DNA of 64,000 nucleotides from Blastococcus sp. DSM 46786 (GCF_900109665.1 NZ_FOAO01000014.1:1-64000); one strand, 5' to 3'. Counted from the stretch's first letter, positions 27,823-37,460 are shown. A program made the numbers and translations. Notes: a model not told the origin generated them from the letters alone.

Positions 27823-29244
27823 TCAGCCGCGGTAGGCCTCCAGCAGCCGCAGCCAGATCTCGCTGATCGTCGGGTAGGCCGGGACGGCGTGCCACAGCCG
27901 CGCGATCGGCACCTCGCCGACGACCGCGATCGTCGCCGCGTGCAGCAGCTCGGCGACCGCGGGGCCGACGAAGGTCACCCCGAGGAGCACCTCGCGCTCG
28001 GTGTCCACGACCGCGATCGCCGTCCCGGTGTAGCCGTCGGCGAAGACGGCAGCGCCCGCGATGCTGCTGATCGGGTACTCCACGACGCGGTGCGGCAGCC
28101 CGGCCTCCGCGGCCTCGGCGGCGGTGCGCCCGACGCTGGCGACCTGCGGCGAGGTGAACACCACCGAGGGGGTCGCGACGTCGTCGGCGGTGGCCACGAA
28201 CGGCGACCACGCCGAGGTGTCGACCTCCTCGCCGCGGGCCCGCGCCACGATGGCCGCGCCGGCCTGGCGAGCCTGGTACTTGCCCATGTGGGTGAGCTGG
28301 CGGCGCCCGTTGACGTCGCCCACCCCGTACAGCCAGGGCACGCCCTCGACCCGCAGCGTCGCGTCGACGGAGAGGTACTCCCCCGGCTCCAGGCCGACGG
28401 TCTCCGCGCCGATCTCCCCGGTGCGCGCGGAGCGGCCGGTCGCGACCAGCACCTCGTCGCCGCGCACCTCGCCGTCCGCCGTCGTCAGCACCACCTCGGT
28501 GCCGTCCCGGCGCGCGGCGGTGACCTCCGCACCCAGCCGCACGTCCACGCCCGACTTCCGGAGCGACTCCACGACCGCGTCGCCGGCCTGGTGCTCCATC
28601 CCCGCCAGCAGCCGGTCGCCGCGCTCCAGCAGCGTCACCTGGGAGCCCAGCGCCTGCCAGGCCGTCGCCATCTCGCAGCCCACGTAGCCGCCGCCGAGCA
28701 CCAGCAGGCGGTCCGGCGCCTCCTTGGCGCTGGTGGCCTCGCGCGGCCCCCACGGGGCGACGTCGGCCAGCCCGTCGAGCGGCGGGACCGCCGCCGACGA
28801 CCCGGTGCAGACGGCGACGGCGTGCCGCGCGGTCAGCCGGGTCGTCGTCCCGTCGTCGGCCGTGACGACGACGGTGCGCTCGCCGTCGAGCCGGCCGGCG
28901 CCCCGCAGCAGGTCGATGCCGGCGCCGTGCACCCACTCCACCTGGCCCGCGTCGTCCCAGTGCGAGGTGAACGAGTCGCGGCGGGCGAGGGTGGCCGCCA
29001 CGTCCTGCGCCCCGGTGACCGCCTGCGCCGCCCCGTCCACCGACCGGGCCTCGGCGAGCACCTCGGTGCCGCGCAGCAGCGCCTTGCTGGGCATGCAGGC
29101 CCAGTAGGAGCACTCCCCGCCCACCAGCTCGAGCTCCACGAGCACCGCCGACAGCCCGCCGCGCACGACGACGTCGGCGACGTTCTCCCCGGTCGAACCG
29201 GCTCCCAGGACCACGACGTCGTACGTGCGCTCGGCTTCGGTCAC
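27823..29244 (-). CDS. FAD-dependent pyridine nucleotide-disulfide oxidoreductase
   Basis: A 473-aa flavoprotein of the class I disulfide reductases. FAD motif VVVLGAGSTGENVADVVVRGG, redox-active disulfide GECSYWACMPSKALL (Cys about 45 and 50), NAD(P) motif LLVLGGGYVGCEMATAW, and second FAD motif LYGVGDVNGR. The C-terminal end reads LWHAVPAYPTISEIWLRLLEA, with the His and Glu in the place of the catalytic pair (His-x4-Glu) shifted to a PTISE form. This sort is often named dihydrolipoamide dehydrogenase-like or mercuric reductase-like. No lipoyl proteins are adjacent, so the partner is unknown. GTG 29244 has GGATGGAGC upstream. Confidence 0.87.
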   Translation of the reverse strand: MTEAERTYDVVVLGAGSTGENVADVVVRGGLSAVLVELELVGGECSYWACMPSKALLRGTEVLAEARSVDGAAQAVTGAQDVAATLARRDSFTSHWDDAGQVEWVHGAGIDLLRGAGRLDGERTVVVTADDGTTTRLTARHAVAVCTGSSAAVPPLDGLADVAPWGPREATSAKEAPDRLLVLGGGYVGCEMATAWQALGSQVTLLERGDRLLAGMEHQAGDAVVESLRKSGVDVRLGAEVTAARRDGTEVVLTTADGEVRGDEVLVATGRSARTGEIGAETVGLEPGEYLSVDATLRVEGVPWLYGVGDVNGRRQLTHMGKYQARQAGAAIVARARGEEVDTSAWSPFVATADDVATPSVVFTSPQVASVGRTAAEAAEAGLPHRVVEYPISSIAGAAVFADGYTGTAIAVVDTEREVLLGVTFVGPAVAELLHAATIAVVGEVPIARLWHAVPAYPTISEIWLRLLEAYRG

Positions 29245-29278
29245 CGCTCCATCCTGGGGGTGTGGTCGACTGGCCGCC

Positions 29279-29791
29279 ATGCCGGTCGACCCCGCCGCGT
29301 TCGCCACCGCCCTGGCCCAGCACGCCGCCGGCGTCTGCCTGCTCACCGTCCGGGACGACATCGACGACGTGGGGACGACGGTCAGCTCGGTCATGAGCGT
29401 CTCCGCCTCGCCCCCGCTGGTCGCCGTCGGGCTGGCCGCCGACGGCTACCCGGCCGAGGTCCTGGAGGAGGTCGGGTCCGGTGCGTTGACCGTCCTCGCC
29501 GCCGAGCACGCGATCGTCGCCTCGCGGTTCGCCTCCGCGGGCCGGCCCAGCGCCCGCCACCTGCTGGAGCAGGTGCCGTGGACGCGCACAACGGGCAGCG
29601 GCGCGATCGTGCTCTCCGCCGGGCTCGCCGCCCTGGACTGCCGGCTGGAGCGGCTGGTCGAGGCCGGCGACCACGTGCTCGCGCTGCTGGCGGTGGACGA
29701 CGTGCCGGTGCTGAACCCCGGCGCCCGGCCGCTGCTGCGGCTGCGCGGCCGGTTCGTCGACGAGGCGGGCGGGGCGGCAGGCCGCGGTTGA
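29279..29791 (+). CDS. Flavin reductase-like protein
   Basis: A 170-aa FMN-binding split-barrel protein. FATALAQHAAGVCLLTVRDD, GTTVSSVMSVSASPPLVAVGLA and FTVL-like segments match flavin reductases that supply reduced flavin to two-component monooxygenases. Motifs ERLVEAGDHVLALLAVDDV fit the end of the domain. ATG 29279 gives the family N-terminus. It is divergent from the disulfide oxidoreductase, with 34 bp between the start codons, so the promoters overlap. Confidence 0.82.
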   Translation: MPVDPAAFATALAQHAAGVCLLTVRDDIDDVGTTVSSVMSVSASPPLVAVGLAADGYPAEVLEEVGSGALTVLAAEHAIVASRFASAGRPSARHLLEQVPWTRTTGSGAIVLSAGLAALDCRLERLVEAGDHVLALLAVDDVPVLNPGARPLLRLRGRFVDEAGGAAGRG

Positions 29792-29846
29792 GCAGCCCGC
29801 CGCGGGCCGCGTGTCACATCCGCGGGCCCGGCGGTGCTACACCGGC

Positions 29847-30455
29847 ATGGACCTCGTACGGCACGGACGGCCGGCACCGGCGGCCGTCCTGACATTCCCC
29901 GGTGCGGTGCGCCGGGTCGGAGGGACGGGCGGCGTGCCGGCAGCAGCGACCCGCGGTGCGGTGCGGCCCGACCTCGAGGAGGTCTTCCGCCGGGAGTACC
30001 AGCGGGTCGTCGGTGTGGCCGCCCGGGTGCTGGCCTCCCGCGACCAGGCCGAGGACGTCGCCCAGGAGGTCTTCCTGTCCTTCGGCCGCTCGGCGGTGCC
30101 CGCCGCCGAAGCCGGCGGCTGGCTGTCGGTCGCCGCGGCGCACACCGCGCTCAACCTGATCCGCTCCGGTCGCCGCCGGACCTCCCGGGAGGAGACGGTG
30201 GCCGCCACGGTCGAGGCCGTCACCCCCGACGTGGCCGACACCGTGCTGATCCTCGAGGACCGCAGCCGCATCCGGGCGGCCCTCGCCCGGCTGCCCCGCA
30301 AGCAGGCGACCGCGCTGGTGCTGCGCCACAGCGGGCTGAGCTACGCCGAGGTCGCCACCGCGCTCGACATGTCCCCCGGCAGCGTCGGCACCACCGTCCG
30401 CCGCGCCGAGTCCGCACTTCGCGAGGAGCTGAACCGTCATGCGTCACCCGAATGA
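29847..30455 (+). CDS. ECF-type RNA polymerase sigma factor
   Basis: A 202-aa sigma factor with region 2 (FRREYQRVVGVAARVLASRDQAEDVAQEVFLSF) and region 4 (LARLPRKQATALVLRHSGLSYAEVATALDMSPGSVGTTVRRAE). It is followed, with a 17-nt overlap, by its anti-sigma gene. ATG 29847 is chosen; GTG 29934 would remove a 29-residue low-complexity N-terminus and is an equal possibility. The signal sensed is unknown. The target promoter of this sigma is not evident. Confidence 0.9.
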   Translation: MDLVRHGRPAPAAVLTFPGAVRRVGGTGGVPAAATRGAVRPDLEEVFRREYQRVVGVAARVLASRDQAEDVAQEVFLSFGRSAVPAAEAGGWLSVAAAHTALNLIRSGRRRTSREETVAATVEAVTPDVADTVLILEDRSRIRAALARLPRKQATALVLRHSGLSYAEVATALDMSPGSVGTTVRRAESALREELNRHASPE

Positions 30456-31521
30456 GGGCGTCCTGCGCCGGCTGGTCGACGAGCCGGCCGGGGTCTCCGA
30501 CGCCGACCGCACCCACGTCTCCGGCTGCCCGGTCTGCCTGCGCGCGCTCGACGACGCCCGCGCCGACGCGCAGCTCGTCGGCGCGGCGCTCGGCGGGTCG
30601 GGCGCCGTGGACACCGACGCCGCCTGGGCCCGGTTCTCCGCCGCCGGGTCCTCGACCGTTCCCGCATCCCGCCCGGCGCGCGCCGCGACGCGGAGGCGCT
30701 GGGGCGCCGCCGCCCGCCGGCCCGCGGTGGCCGCGCTCGGCGCGGTCGTGCTGCTGACCGGCGCCGGCGTCGCGGCCGCCAACGACTGGCTGCCGATCTT
30801 CCAGACCGAGCGGGTCGACCCGGTCGAGGTCACCGCCACCGACCTGGTGCAGGTGCCCGACCTCTCCGCCTACGGCGACCTGCAGATCACCCGGCAGCCC
30901 GACCCGGAGCAGGTGCCCGACGCCGCCACCGCGCGGGAGCGCACCGGGCTGGACGTCCCGGAGGTCGCCGAGCTGCCCGAGGGCGTGACCGGCGAGCCGG
31001 CCTACCAGGTCGCCGGCGTCGTGGGCGCCACCTTCACCTTCTCCGCCGACCAGGCCGCGCAGGCCGCCGCGGCCGAGGGCGAGGTCCTGCCTCCCCCGCC
31101 GCCCGGGATCGACGGGAGCACCCTCCGGTTCCAGGCCGGGCCCGGGGTGGCCGCGATGTGGTCGCAGCCCACCGGCGTGCCGACCCTCGTCGTCGCCCGG
31201 GTGGGGGCGCCCCAGGTCTTCTCCTCGGGCGTGCCCTTCGAGACGGTCCGCGACTACCTGCTCTCGCTGCCCGGGCTCCCCGACGGGCTCGCCGACCAGC
31301 TGCGCGACCTCTCCACCGACGCCGCGACCCTGCCGCTGCCGGTGCCCGCGGAGCTGGTCACCAGCTCCACGGCCGACGTCGACGGCTCGGAGGCGACCGT
31401 GCTCACCTCCCGCAACGGGCTCTTCGCCGGCGTGGTGTGGGTGGAGGACGGCGTGATGACCGGGGTCGCCGGGTCGCTCAGCGCGGACGAGCTGCTGTCG
31501 GTCGCCCGTGGGCTCGGCTGA
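30439..31521 (+). CDS. Zinc-finger anti-sigma factor, membrane-anchored
   Basis: A 360-aa protein. The N-terminus carries His26, Cys30 and Cys33 (RTHVSGCPVC), the HxxxCxxC zinc motif of ZAS anti-sigma factors. One membrane segment follows at about 94-114 (AVAALGAVVLLTGAGVAAA). The extracellular part (about 120-360) is acidic with a Pro-rich hinge (LPPPPPG). So the cytoplasmic side should hold the sigma and the outside should sense the stimulus. The 17-nt overlap with the sigma gene indicates fixed stoichiometry. An ABC exporter follows and might be a target, but this is only location. Confidence 0.86.
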   Translation: MRHPNEGVLRRLVDEPAGVSDADRTHVSGCPVCLRALDDARADAQLVGAALGGSGAVDTDAAWARFSAAGSSTVPASRPARAATRRRWGAAARRPAVAALGAVVLLTGAGVAAANDWLPIFQTERVDPVEVTATDLVQVPDLSAYGDLQITRQPDPEQVPDAATARERTGLDVPEVAELPEGVTGEPAYQVAGVVGATFTFSADQAAQAAAAEGEVLPPPPPGIDGSTLRFQAGPGVAAMWSQPTGVPTLVVARVGAPQVFSSGVPFETVRDYLLSLPGLPDGLADQLRDLSTDAATLPLPVPAELVTSSTADVDGSEATVLTSRNGLFAGVVWVEDGVMTGVAGSLSADELLSVARGLG

Positions 31522-31527
31522 CGCCGC

Positions 31528-31533
31528 TACGGT
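31528..31533 (+). promoter_or_regulatory. -10 hexamer, leaderless-type promoter
   Basis: TACGGT 7 nt before ATG 31541, so the ABC genes could be transcribed apart from the sigma operon. Confidence 0.4.
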
Positions 31534-31540
31534 CCGGGGC

Positions 31541-32512
31541 ATGGCAACCGGCACGACGGCGGTGGGGACGGCGGGCGGTGCGCTCGACGGCCTGCCGCCG
31601 TCCCCGGCGGTCTGGTGCTCCGGGCTGCGCAAGCGGTACGGACGCCGGACCGCCGTCGACGACGTCTCCTTCAGCGTCGGCCGCGGCGAGGTCGTCGGCC
31701 TGCTCGGGCCCAACGGCGCCGGGAAGACGAGCGTCATCAAGATGCTGCTCGGCCTCGTGCGGCCCGACGCCGGCGAGGTGCTGCTGCTCGGCCGCCCGTC
31801 GTCGGACCCCCGCTCGCGCAGCGCCGTCGGGTACCTGCCCGAGCTGTTCCGCTACCAGCCGTGGCTGACCGCGGCCGAGGTGCTGGACCTGCACGTGAAG
31901 CTCTCCCGGGTCGACGTCCCCGCCGAGGAGCGCCGGGAGTGCCTGGCGCTCGTCGGTCTGGCCGAACGGACCGGTGACCGGGTCGGCGGGTTCTCCAAGG
32001 GGATGCAGCAGCGGCTCGGGCTCGCCGTCGCCCTGGTCGGCCGGCCCGAGCTGGTCGTCCTCGACGAGCCGACCAGCGCGCTGGACCCGCTGGGCCGGGT
32101 GGACGTCCGCGACATCGTGCTCGCGCTGCGGGCCCGCGGCGTCGCCGTGCTGCTGAACTCGCACCTGATCGGCGAGGTCGAGCGGGTGTGCGACCGGGTG
32201 GTCATCCTCGACCGGGGCCGGGTGGCGGCCTCGGGCACCCTCTCCGAACTGCTCGGCCAGCACGAGGTGCGGCTGCGGCTGGGCGACGTGGACCCGCGCG
32301 TCGAGGAGCGGCTGCGCGCGACCGGCACGCTGACCCGCAGCGGCGACTGGTTCACCGTCGCCCTGGCGGCCGAGGACGACGGCGTCACCGTCCCCGACCT
32401 GGTGCGCGACCTCGTCGGCCTCGGGGTCCGCGTGCACGCCGTCGAACCGGTGCGGATCAGCCTGGAGGAACGGTTGCTCGCCGTGCTGCGCCACGAGGAG
32501 CCGGCACCGTGA
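31541..32512 (+). CDS. ABC transporter ATP-binding protein
   Basis: A 323-aa ATPase of the drug/antibiotic exporter type. Walker A GPNGAGKTS, Q-loop region, signature FSKGMQQRLGLA, Walker B LVVLDEPTSALDP, and H-loop LNSHLIGEVE. The C-terminal extension (about 240-323) is common in CcmA/NosF-like exporters. It partners with the permease at 32586. Between them lies GTGACC with inverted GGTCAC (32509-32530) in a 73-nt gap, whose role is unclear. Confidence 0.9.
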   Translation: MATGTTAVGTAGGALDGLPPSPAVWCSGLRKRYGRRTAVDDVSFSVGRGEVVGLLGPNGAGKTSVIKMLLGLVRPDAGEVLLLGRPSSDPRSRSAVGYLPELFRYQPWLTAAEVLDLHVKLSRVDVPAEERRECLALVGLAERTGDRVGGFSKGMQQRLGLAVALVGRPELVVLDEPTSALDPLGRVDVRDIVLALRARGVAVLLNSHLIGEVERVCDRVVILDRGRVAASGTLSELLGQHEVRLRLGDVDPRVEERLRATGTLTRSGDWFTVALAAEDDGVTVPDLVRDLVGLGVRVHAVEPVRISLEERLLAVLRHEEPAP

Positions 32513-32585
32513 CCGAGCTCGCGAGGTCACGCATGGGCACTGCATCGCCGGTCACGTGGACGACGAGCGCCGCCGAGGAGAACAC

Positions 32586-33431
32586 GTGATCGTCCTGACC
32601 GTCGCGGGGCTGACCCTGCGCGAGGCGTTCCGGCGCAAGGTGGTCTGGGCGCTGCTGGTCCTGACCGTGGTGTTGCTCGCGCTCAGCGGCTGGGGGTTCT
32701 CCCGGCTGATCGGCCTGGACACCGAGCTCGGCACGCTGACCAGCGGCGAAGCCCGCCTCGTGGCCTCGATGCTGATCAACCTGATCATGTTCGGCTTCAG
32801 CCTGATCGCGGCGATCGGCACCGCCTTCCTCGCCGGGCCGACGCTCGCCGGCGAGGTCGAGTCGGGCCAGGCGCTGGCGGTGCTCGCCCGGCCGGTCCGC
32901 CGCTCGTCGGTCCTGCTGGGCAAGTGGCTCGGCCTGCTCACCTTCGGCTGCGGGTACGTGGTGCTGGCCGGCCTGGCGCAGCTGCTCGTCGTGCGCGGGG
33001 TGGTCGGCTACTGGCCGCCGTCCCCGGCGGCGGGCCTGGCCCTGCTGGGGGCCGAGACGATCGTGCTCCTCACCCTGGCGCTGCTGCTCTCCAGCGTCAT
33101 CTCGCCGATGGCGTCGGGCATCGTCGCGGTCGGCCTCTTCGGCGCCACCTGGGTCGCCGGCGTGGTCGGGGGCATCGGCGGGGCGCTGGGCAACGAGGGC
33201 GTCGAGCGGGTGGGCAGCGTGTCGCGGGTACTCCTGCCCACCGACGGCCTGTGGCGCGGCGCGATGAACGCCTTCCAGGACCCGGGTGCGCTGATCCAGA
33301 TGGGCCCGGAGGGCGGCTTCCCGTTCCTGGCCGACGCCCCGCTGACCCCGGCCTACCTGGCGTGGGCCGCGGTGTGGATCGCCGTGATCCTCGGGCTGAC
33401 CGCGCTCTCCTTCCAGCGCCGCGACGTCTGA
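32586..33431 (+). CDS. ABC transporter permease (ABC-2 type)
   Basis: A 281-aa membrane protein with six or so segments: starts IVLTVAGLTLREAFRRKVVWALLVL. The region TLAGEVESGQALAVLARPVRRSSVLLGKWLGL between segments 2 and 3 is typical of ABC-2/NosY permeases. It should pair with the ATPase at 31541 to export an unknown substrate. GTG 32586 has CGAGGAGAA upstream. One permease for one ATPase gives a homodimeric exporter. Confidence 0.85.
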   Translation: MIVLTVAGLTLREAFRRKVVWALLVLTVVLLALSGWGFSRLIGLDTELGTLTSGEARLVASMLINLIMFGFSLIAAIGTAFLAGPTLAGEVESGQALAVLARPVRRSSVLLGKWLGLLTFGCGYVVLAGLAQLLVVRGVVGYWPPSPAAGLALLGAETIVLLTLALLLSSVISPMASGIVAVGLFGATWVAGVVGGIGGALGNEGVERVGSVSRVLLPTDGLWRGAMNAFQDPGALIQMGPEGGFPFLADAPLTPAYLAWAAVWIAVILGLTALSFQRRDV

Positions 33432-33490
33432 CGTCCCGCCCGCCGGTCGGGCACCGGACGTCGTGCGCCGGTGCGCAGTTCGGGACCTGG

Positions 33491-33586
33491 ATGTGCGCAT
33501 CAGCGCACTCCGACGGCTGGTGCCGCGTCACCCCACCGCAACCGGTGTGGCCCGCGGCGGATGTGCGCACATCGGGCTCTCCGACG
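33491..33586. repeat. Two-copy direct repeat upstream of fbiC
   Basis: ATGTGCGCA, then 8 or 9 nt, then CTCCGACG occurs at 33491-33515 and 33561-33586. The second copy is embedded in GATGTGCGCACATC (33560-33573), a perfect 14-bp palindrome. The two copies start 70 bp apart, about seven helical turns. A regulator binding site is likely but unassigned. Confidence 0.45.
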
Positions 33587-33677
33587 TGGCCGAGAGCCCG
33601 GTGAGCGCACACCCACGGGCGGTTCGACGGGGCGGGCGGCCCGCCCGTCGGCCCGGCGGGCTAGCGTCGGAGGCGCT

Positions 33678-36281
33678 ATGACTGCGCTCCCCGCACCGTC
33701 CGAGTCCGCCGTCCGCCGCGCCCTGGTGCGCGCCGAGCGTGGGGTGGCCCTCGACGCCGTCGAGGCCGAGACCCTGCTGCACGCCCGCGGGCTGGCCGAG
33801 GGCGACCCGCTGGACCGGCTGCTCACCGCCGCCGCGCGGGTCCGCGACGCGGGCCTGACCAGCGCCGGGCGCCCGGGCGTCGTCACCTACAGCCGCAAGG
33901 TGTTCATCCCGCTCACCCACCTGTGCCGCGACCGCTGCCACTACTGCACCTTCGTGACGACGCCGGGCCGGCTGCGCGCGGAGGGCAAGGCGCCCTACCT
34001 CTCCCCCGACGAGGTGCTGCAGATCGCCCGGGACGGCGCCGCGCTGGGCTGCAAGGAGGCGCTGTTCACCCTCGGCGACCGCCCCGAGGACCGCTGGCCG
34101 GTCGCCGCCGAGTGGCTGGAGGCGCACGGCTTCGACTCGACGCTGGGCTACCTGCGGGCGATGGCGATCCGGGTGCTGGAGGAGACCGGGCTGCTCCCCC
34201 ACCTCAACCCCGGCGTCCTGTCGTGGGAGGAGATCCAGCGGCTCAAGCCCGTCTCGGCCTCGATGGGGATGATGCTGGAGACCACCGCGACGCGGCTGTG
34301 GTCCGAGCGGGGCGGCCCGCACTTCGGCAGCCCCGACAAGGAGCCCGCCGTGCGGCTGCGGGTGCTGGAGGACGCCGGGCGCTCCGCCGTCCCGTTCACC
34401 ACCGGCGTGCTGCTGGGCATCGGCGAGGACTACGCCGAGCGGGTCGACGCCGTCGGCGCGATCCGCGCCGCTGCAGCACGGCACGGGCACGTGCAGGAGG
34501 TCATCGTCCAGAACTTCCGGGCCAAGCCGCGCACCGCGATGCAGGCGCACGACGACCTGGAGCTGCAGGAGTACGTCGCCGCCGTCGCCGTCACCCGGCT
34601 GCTGCTCGGCCCGAAGGCGCGGGTGCAGGCGCCGCCGAACCTGTCGGACTCCACCGAGCTGGGCCTGCTGCTGCGTGCCGGGGTGGACGACTGGGGTGGC
34701 GTCTCGCCGCTGACGCCCGACCACGTGAACCCCGAGCGGCCGTGGCCGAACATCGACAAGCTGGCGGCGCTCACCGCCGAGGCCGGCTTCACGCTGCGCG
34801 AGCGGCTGGCCGCCCAGCCGCCCTACGTCCTGCAGCCCGAGCCGTGGCTGGACCCGCGGGTGCGGCCGCACGTCTCCGCGCTCGCCGGCCCCGACGGCCT
34901 GGCGGTCGAGGGCCGGGCCCCGAGTGGCCTGCCGTGGCAGGAGCCCGACGAGGCGTGGACCTCGTCGGGCCGGGTCGACCTGCACGTCGAGGTCGACACC
35001 GTCGGGCGCACCTCGGACCGGCGCAGCGACTTCGACGCCGTCTACGGCGACTGGTCGGAGCTGCGGTCACGCACCGAGAGCGCCCGCGACGGGCACTCGA
35101 CCGCGCTGACCGTCGGGGACCCCGAGGTGCACGCCGCGCTGCGGAAGGCCGAGGCGGACCCGGCCGGGCTGTCCGACGCCGGGTACCTGGCGCTGCTCGG
35201 CGCCGACGGTGCCGACCTCGACGCGCTGTGCGCCCTGGCCGACGCGGTGCGCCGGGACGTCAACGGTGACGACGTCACCTACGTCGTCAACCGGAACATC
35301 AACTTCACCAACGTCTGCTACACCGGCTGCCGGTTCTGCGCCTTCGCCCAGCGGCGCACCGACGCCGACGCCTACACGCTGTCGATGAGCCAGGTCGGCG
35401 ACCGCGTCGACGAGGCGTGGGCGGCCGGCGCGACCGAGATCTGCATGCAGGGGGGCATCCACCCCGACCTGCCCGGCACCGCGTACCTCGATCTCGCGCG
35501 CGAGGTGAGGAAGCGCCAGCCGGGCATCCACCTGCACGCGTTCAGCCCCATGGAGATCGTCAACGGGGCGGCGCGCACCGGCCTGCCGTTCCGCGAGTTC
35601 CTCACCGGGCTGAAGGAGGCGGGGCTCGACTCGATCCCGGGCACGGCTGCGGAGATCCTCGACGACGACGTCCGCTGGGTGCTCACCAAGGGCAAACTGC
35701 CGACGGCGACCTGGCTGGAGATCATCGGCACCGCGCATGAGGTCGGCATCCCGACGACGTCGACGATGATGTACGGCCACGTCGACACCCCGGCGCACTG
35801 GGTCGGGCACCTGCGCACCCTGGCCGCGCTGCAGGACCGCACCGGGGGCTTCACCGAGTTCGTGCTGCTGCCCTTCGTGCACCACAACTCCCCCATCTAC
35901 CTGGCCGGCGTCGCCCGACCGGGGCCGACGGTGCGGGAGAACCGGGCGGTCCACGCGGTCGCCCGGCTGCTGCTGCACGGCCGGATCTCCAACATCCAGA
36001 CCTCGTGGGTGAAGCTCGCCGACGCCGGCACCCAGGCGGTGCTGCGGGGCGGCGCCAACGACCTGGGCGGCACGCTGATGGAGGAGACGATCAGCCGGAT
36101 GGCCGGCAGCGAGAACGGGTCGCTGAAGACCATCGCCGAGCTGGAGGCGATGGCCGCCGCGATCGGCCGGCCCGCCCGCCAGCGGACCACCGAGTACGGC
36201 ACGCCGTCGGCGGAGCGGATCGCCACCGCGCGCTCCGAGGAAGGCCGCGCCCGGCTGGCGCTCTCGATCACGCCGCGTTGA
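33678..36281 (+). CDS. fbiC: FO synthase (7,8-didemethyl-8-hydroxy-5-deazariboflavin synthase), CofG-CofH fusion
   Basis: An 867-aa fused radical-SAM enzyme that makes FO, the chromophore of coenzyme F420, from tyrosine and a ribityl-pyrimidine. The CofG half (about 60-380) has CRDRCHYC (Cys 83, 87 and 90). The CofH half (about 520-850) has CYTGCRFC (Cys 547, 551 and 554). Each CxxxCxxC binds a 4Fe-4S cluster. In archaea these halves are two proteins; actinobacteria fuse them. ATG 33678 has CGGAGG upstream, within 10 nt of a TAGCGT hexamer (33662-33667). Later F420 genes (fbiA, fbiB, cofC) are not in this window. LLM enzymes here may use the product. Confidence 0.97.
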   Translation: MTALPAPSESAVRRALVRAERGVALDAVEAETLLHARGLAEGDPLDRLLTAAARVRDAGLTSAGRPGVVTYSRKVFIPLTHLCRDRCHYCTFVTTPGRLRAEGKAPYLSPDEVLQIARDGAALGCKEALFTLGDRPEDRWPVAAEWLEAHGFDSTLGYLRAMAIRVLEETGLLPHLNPGVLSWEEIQRLKPVSASMGMMLETTATRLWSERGGPHFGSPDKEPAVRLRVLEDAGRSAVPFTTGVLLGIGEDYAERVDAVGAIRAAAARHGHVQEVIVQNFRAKPRTAMQAHDDLELQEYVAAVAVTRLLLGPKARVQAPPNLSDSTELGLLLRAGVDDWGGVSPLTPDHVNPERPWPNIDKLAALTAEAGFTLRERLAAQPPYVLQPEPWLDPRVRPHVSALAGPDGLAVEGRAPSGLPWQEPDEAWTSSGRVDLHVEVDTVGRTSDRRSDFDAVYGDWSELRSRTESARDGHSTALTVGDPEVHAALRKAEADPAGLSDAGYLALLGADGADLDALCALADAVRRDVNGDDVTYVVNRNINFTNVCYTGCRFCAFAQRRTDADAYTLSMSQVGDRVDEAWAAGATEICMQGGIHPDLPGTAYLDLAREVRKRQPGIHLHAFSPMEIVNGAARTGLPFREFLTGLKEAGLDSIPGTAAEILDDDVRWVLTKGKLPTATWLEIIGTAHEVGIPTTSTMMYGHVDTPAHWVGHLRTLAALQDRTGGFTEFVLLPFVHHNSPIYLAGVARPGPTVRENRAVHAVARLLLHGRISNIQTSWVKLADAGTQAVLRGGANDLGGTLMEETISRMAGSENGSLKTIAELEAMAAAIGRPARQRTTEYGTPSAERIATARSEEGRARLALSITPR

Positions 36282-36292
36282 CCGCAGTGCCG

Positions 36293-36349
36293 AGCGTGTG
36301 CGCCGGCGCGGAGTTCCCGCGAGCAGAATTCCGCGGCAGCGCACACGCT
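36293..36349. terminator. Long hairpin after fbiC
   Basis: AGCGTGTGCGC (36293-36303) pairs perfectly with GCGCACACGCT (36339-36349). Inner arms GGCGCGGAGTTC and GAATTCCGCGGC match at 10 of 12. It starts 12 nt after the fbiC stop. The EcoRI-like GAATTC core is unusual in this sequence. Confidence 0.6.
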
Positions 36350-36399
36350 GGGACCCGGCGCCGACCGGTGAGCCCGCTGCCGCGGTCGCGCTCCAGCGC

Positions 36400-36405
36400 T
36401 AGCGT
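36400..36405 (+). promoter_or_regulatory. -10 hexamer, leaderless-type promoter
   Basis: TAGCGT ends 6 nt before ATG 36412, and no SD is present, so the cupin mRNA probably starts at or near its ATG. Confidence 0.45.
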
Positions 36406-36411
36406 CCGCAC

Positions 36412-36855
36412 ATGGCACAGGACCCGAACCCCGACGCACCCGACCACTGGCACGCCCCGCTGCGCCACGTCCGCGCGGCCGACCTCTCGACCGACACCGG
36501 CCAGAGCAGCGGCATGACCCGCAAGGAGGCGGTGTCCGGGAAGAGCGTCGGCGCGGAGAAGGTCTGGATGGGCGAGGCGCACGTCGCGCCCGGCACCGCG
36601 TCGGCCAACCACCACCACGGCGACTCCGAGACCGGCATCTACGTCGTCTCCGGCCGGCCGGTGTTCGTCTTCGCCCGGGACGGCGAGGAGGTGCGGCTGA
36701 CCCCGCAGCCGGGCGACTACGTCTTCGTGCCGCCGTGGACCCCGCACCGGGAGGAGAACCCCGGCGACGAGGAGGCGGTCGTCGTCCTGGCCCGCAGCAG
36801 CCAGGAGGCGGTGGTCGTCAACCTGCCCCCGGGATCGCTGGCGGAGACGACCTAG
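36412..36855 (+). CDS. Cupin-domain protein
   Basis: A 147-aa small beta-barrel. Metal motif 1 is ANHHHGDSETGIYVVSGRPVF (His cluster and Glu), motif 2 is PGDYVFVPPWTPHREENP with the final His. This set can bind a divalent metal. It could be an isomerase-like or sensor cupin; substrate unknown. It stands alone, with a leaderless-type promoter upstream. Confidence 0.82.
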   Translation: MAQDPNPDAPDHWHAPLRHVRAADLSTDTGQSSGMTRKEAVSGKSVGAEKVWMGEAHVAPGTASANHHHGDSETGIYVVSGRPVFVFARDGEEVRLTPQPGDYVFVPPWTPHREENPGDEEAVVVLARSSQEAVVVNLPPGSLAETT

Positions 36856-36980
36856 CCTCCGAGCGGCGAGACCGTGCGGACCAAGACGTCAGACCTCGTC
36901 ATTAGCCTCGCGGCCGTGGAAGCCGTTGGTCACCAGCCGGCCGCCGTCGTTGGGCGACTCCCTTGCTTCGGCGGCCGTCC

Positions 36981-37448
36981 GTGACGTCACCGCGACTCGA
37001 CCCGTCTCGCATACCTTCCTTCGACGTCATCGAGTCCGCTCTCACACGGGAAGAGGACTCCTACCGGGCTCGAGCCGCCTCCATCGATACCAAGGCGGGG
37101 ATCCTCCTCAGCGGCGCAGGAGTGTTGGTCGCGCTCGTGGGCGCTCGCCCCAGCGTGGCCGGGTTGCTCGCTCAGGGTGTGGCGATCGGCGCGGGCGCAG
37201 TCGCTGTCGGCGCCCTGTGGCCGCGTGTCGACAAGGGCATCCGGCCTGGCAAACTCAGGGATCGCTACCTGACGCAGCAGGCTGCGCTCACCCGCCTGGT
37301 CCTCCTCAACACACGGATCGACCTCCACGCCAAAGACGAAGAGCACCTCGTGCAGAAGGCTCGACGGCTACGGCTGGCGACACTCCTCCTGCTCGCCGCC
37401 GCTGCCGTGGTCGTCGTCGGCGGTATGGTCGACGTCATCCGGAACTGA
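36981..37448 (+). CDS. Small membrane protein with PycTM-like layout (unknown function)
   Basis: A 155-aa protein. N-terminal amphipathic part (EEDSYRARAASIDTKAG), two close hydrophobic segments (about 40-80), a helical region rich in charged residues (DRYLTQQAALTRLVLLNTRI and DLHAKDEEHLVQKARRLRLA), and a third hydrophobic segment (about 133-152). The SIDTKAG-type entry and segment order resemble the membrane effectors of Pycsar-like systems, but no cyclase gene is nearby and I cannot confirm homology. GTG 36981 is used; TTG 36963 is an alternative. The local GC is lower than its neighbours, which suggests transfer. Two small genes follow closely. Confidence 0.6.
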   Translation: MTSPRLDPSRIPSFDVIESALTREEDSYRARAASIDTKAGILLSGAGVLVALVGARPSVAGLLAQGVAIGAGAVAVGALWPRVDKGIRPGKLRDRYLTQQAALTRLVLLNTRIDLHAKDEEHLVQKARRLRLATLLLLAAAAVVVVGGMVDVIRN

Positions 37449-37460
37449 GGCGGTAGCGAG

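Noticed and set aside
36856-36980. Promoter or att-like sequence before the low-GC cluster
   Set aside because: No repeat of this stretch elsewhere in the window, so no evidence for an insertion boundary.
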